Shown here: in pieces, positions 6,103 through 6,374 of the stretch
How the letters are laid out: the number at the start of each line of letters is the position of its first letter
How positions within the stretch are numbered: the first letter of the stretch is position 1
Assembly (NCBI GenBank): GCA_023230905.1
Contig: JALNWL010000153.1
Span: 1 to 6,374, forward strand
Direction: 5' to 3'
Origin: Syntrophales bacterium
Lineage (GTDB): Bacteria; Desulfobacterota; Syntrophia; Syntrophales; UBA2251
DNA length: 6,374 bases
Program-made: the position numbers and the translations under genes
The notes under the pieces: generated by a model
Told to the model about the DNA's origin: nothing
Seen by the model: the letters and a program-made list of their open reading frames with translations, nothing else
Database searches by the model: none

Positions 6103-6374
6103 TCACTTCAGCCGCGCCTCCGAGAGATCCAGGTGGTCCGTTTCGATTTCCACCAGCGCCGCGAAGATCTGTCGAAGTCTCTCGTGATTGGATTCGTCGC
6201 CGGCCTTTTGATAGAAGGCGATGGCCCTGGTCTCCCGCTCATGGGATTCGTTGAGATTCTTGACGTTCTCCGTATGGCAGGTTTCGTTTCCCGGCGGCGT
6301 CTTGGGAAGCCGCAAGACTTTTCTCCAGACGGCCGCATGCTCGGCCTCGATTTTCCCCAGGGCCTTGAACAACA
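6103..6374 (-). CDS. Ferritin-like (rubrerythrin-type) diiron protein, partial (N-terminus beyond window)
   Basis: The last 90 or so residues of a ferritin-like four-helix protein are encoded here; the start lies beyond position 6374. The fragment opens in helix 2 with FKALGKIEAEH, giving an E-x-x-H iron-ligand pair (E9, H12 counted from the first complete codon). Helix 3 has HERETRAIAFYQKA with a probable ligand Glu47. Helix 4 has LVEIETDHLDL with E77-x-x-H80. This is the ligand pattern expected of a rubrerythrin/erythrin diiron centre. About 50-60 residues (helix 1 and its Glu) are missing because of the window edge, not because of a mutation. A TTG codon at the edge is not the likely start. 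No C-terminal rubredoxin domain follows: the protein ends at SEARLK, so it is rubrerythrin-like but not classic rubrerythrin. Such proteins commonly act in peroxide or iron handling in anaerobes; that role is inferred. Confidence 0.85.
   Translation of the reverse strand, partial: LFKALGKIEAEHAAVWRKVLRLPKTPPGNETCHTENVKNLNESHERETRAIAFYQKAGDESNHERLRQIFAALVEIETDHLDLSEARLK

Overview
The window comes from a GC-rich Gram-negative bacterium. An outer-membrane TolC-family protein with a signal peptide, together with a MacA-type periplasmic adaptor, requires a double-membrane envelope. GC content, gene style and the neighbouring S2P-like protease, YjbQ-family and ferritin-like genes would suit a Desulfobacterota/Deltaproteobacteria-like anaerobe. 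That placement is inference and not proven by anything in the sequence.

Layout. Positions 1-4361 (minus strand) hold a four-gene tripartite efflux operon, transcribed in the order TolC-family outer membrane factor, MacA-like adaptor, MacB-type ATPase, MacB-type permease. The permease runs off the left edge. The TolC-family and adaptor genes overlap by an ATGA. The adaptor and ATPase genes are separated by 116 nt containing two good inverted repeats, and the ATPase and permease genes by 71 nt. Unlike E. coli MacB, the nucleotide-binding and membrane domains are separate polypeptides. Positions 4362-4819 are a 458 bp divergent intergenic region, AT-richer in places, with a three-copy 10 bp motif and other short repeats. 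It is the likely control region for both directions. Positions 4820-5443 (plus) encode a compact site-2-protease-like (M50) membrane metallopeptidase with a GTG start. Positions 5656-6075 (plus) encode a YjbQ/UPF0047 family protein with a GTG start and a strong Shine-Dalgarno site. Positions 6103-6374 (minus, cut by the right edge) encode the C-terminal part of a ferritin-like/rubrerythrin-type diiron protein, convergent with yjbQ.

How they work together. The four efflux genes should form one machine. The ATPase and permease (MacB equivalent) drive conformational changes that the adaptor passes to the TolC-like channel, moving a substrate from periplasm or inner-membrane leaflet to the outside. 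The substrate cannot be read from the sequence and no regulator gene is present. The three genes to the right look like ordinary housekeeping or stress genes with no obvious link to the efflux operon.

I see no convincing new system, mobile element, CRISPR array, tRNA or rRNA. The points most worth a second look are the repeat cluster upstream of the efflux operon, the structured adaptor/ATPase gap, a nine-codon mini-ORF overlapping the permease start, and the altered tip motif of the adaptor.
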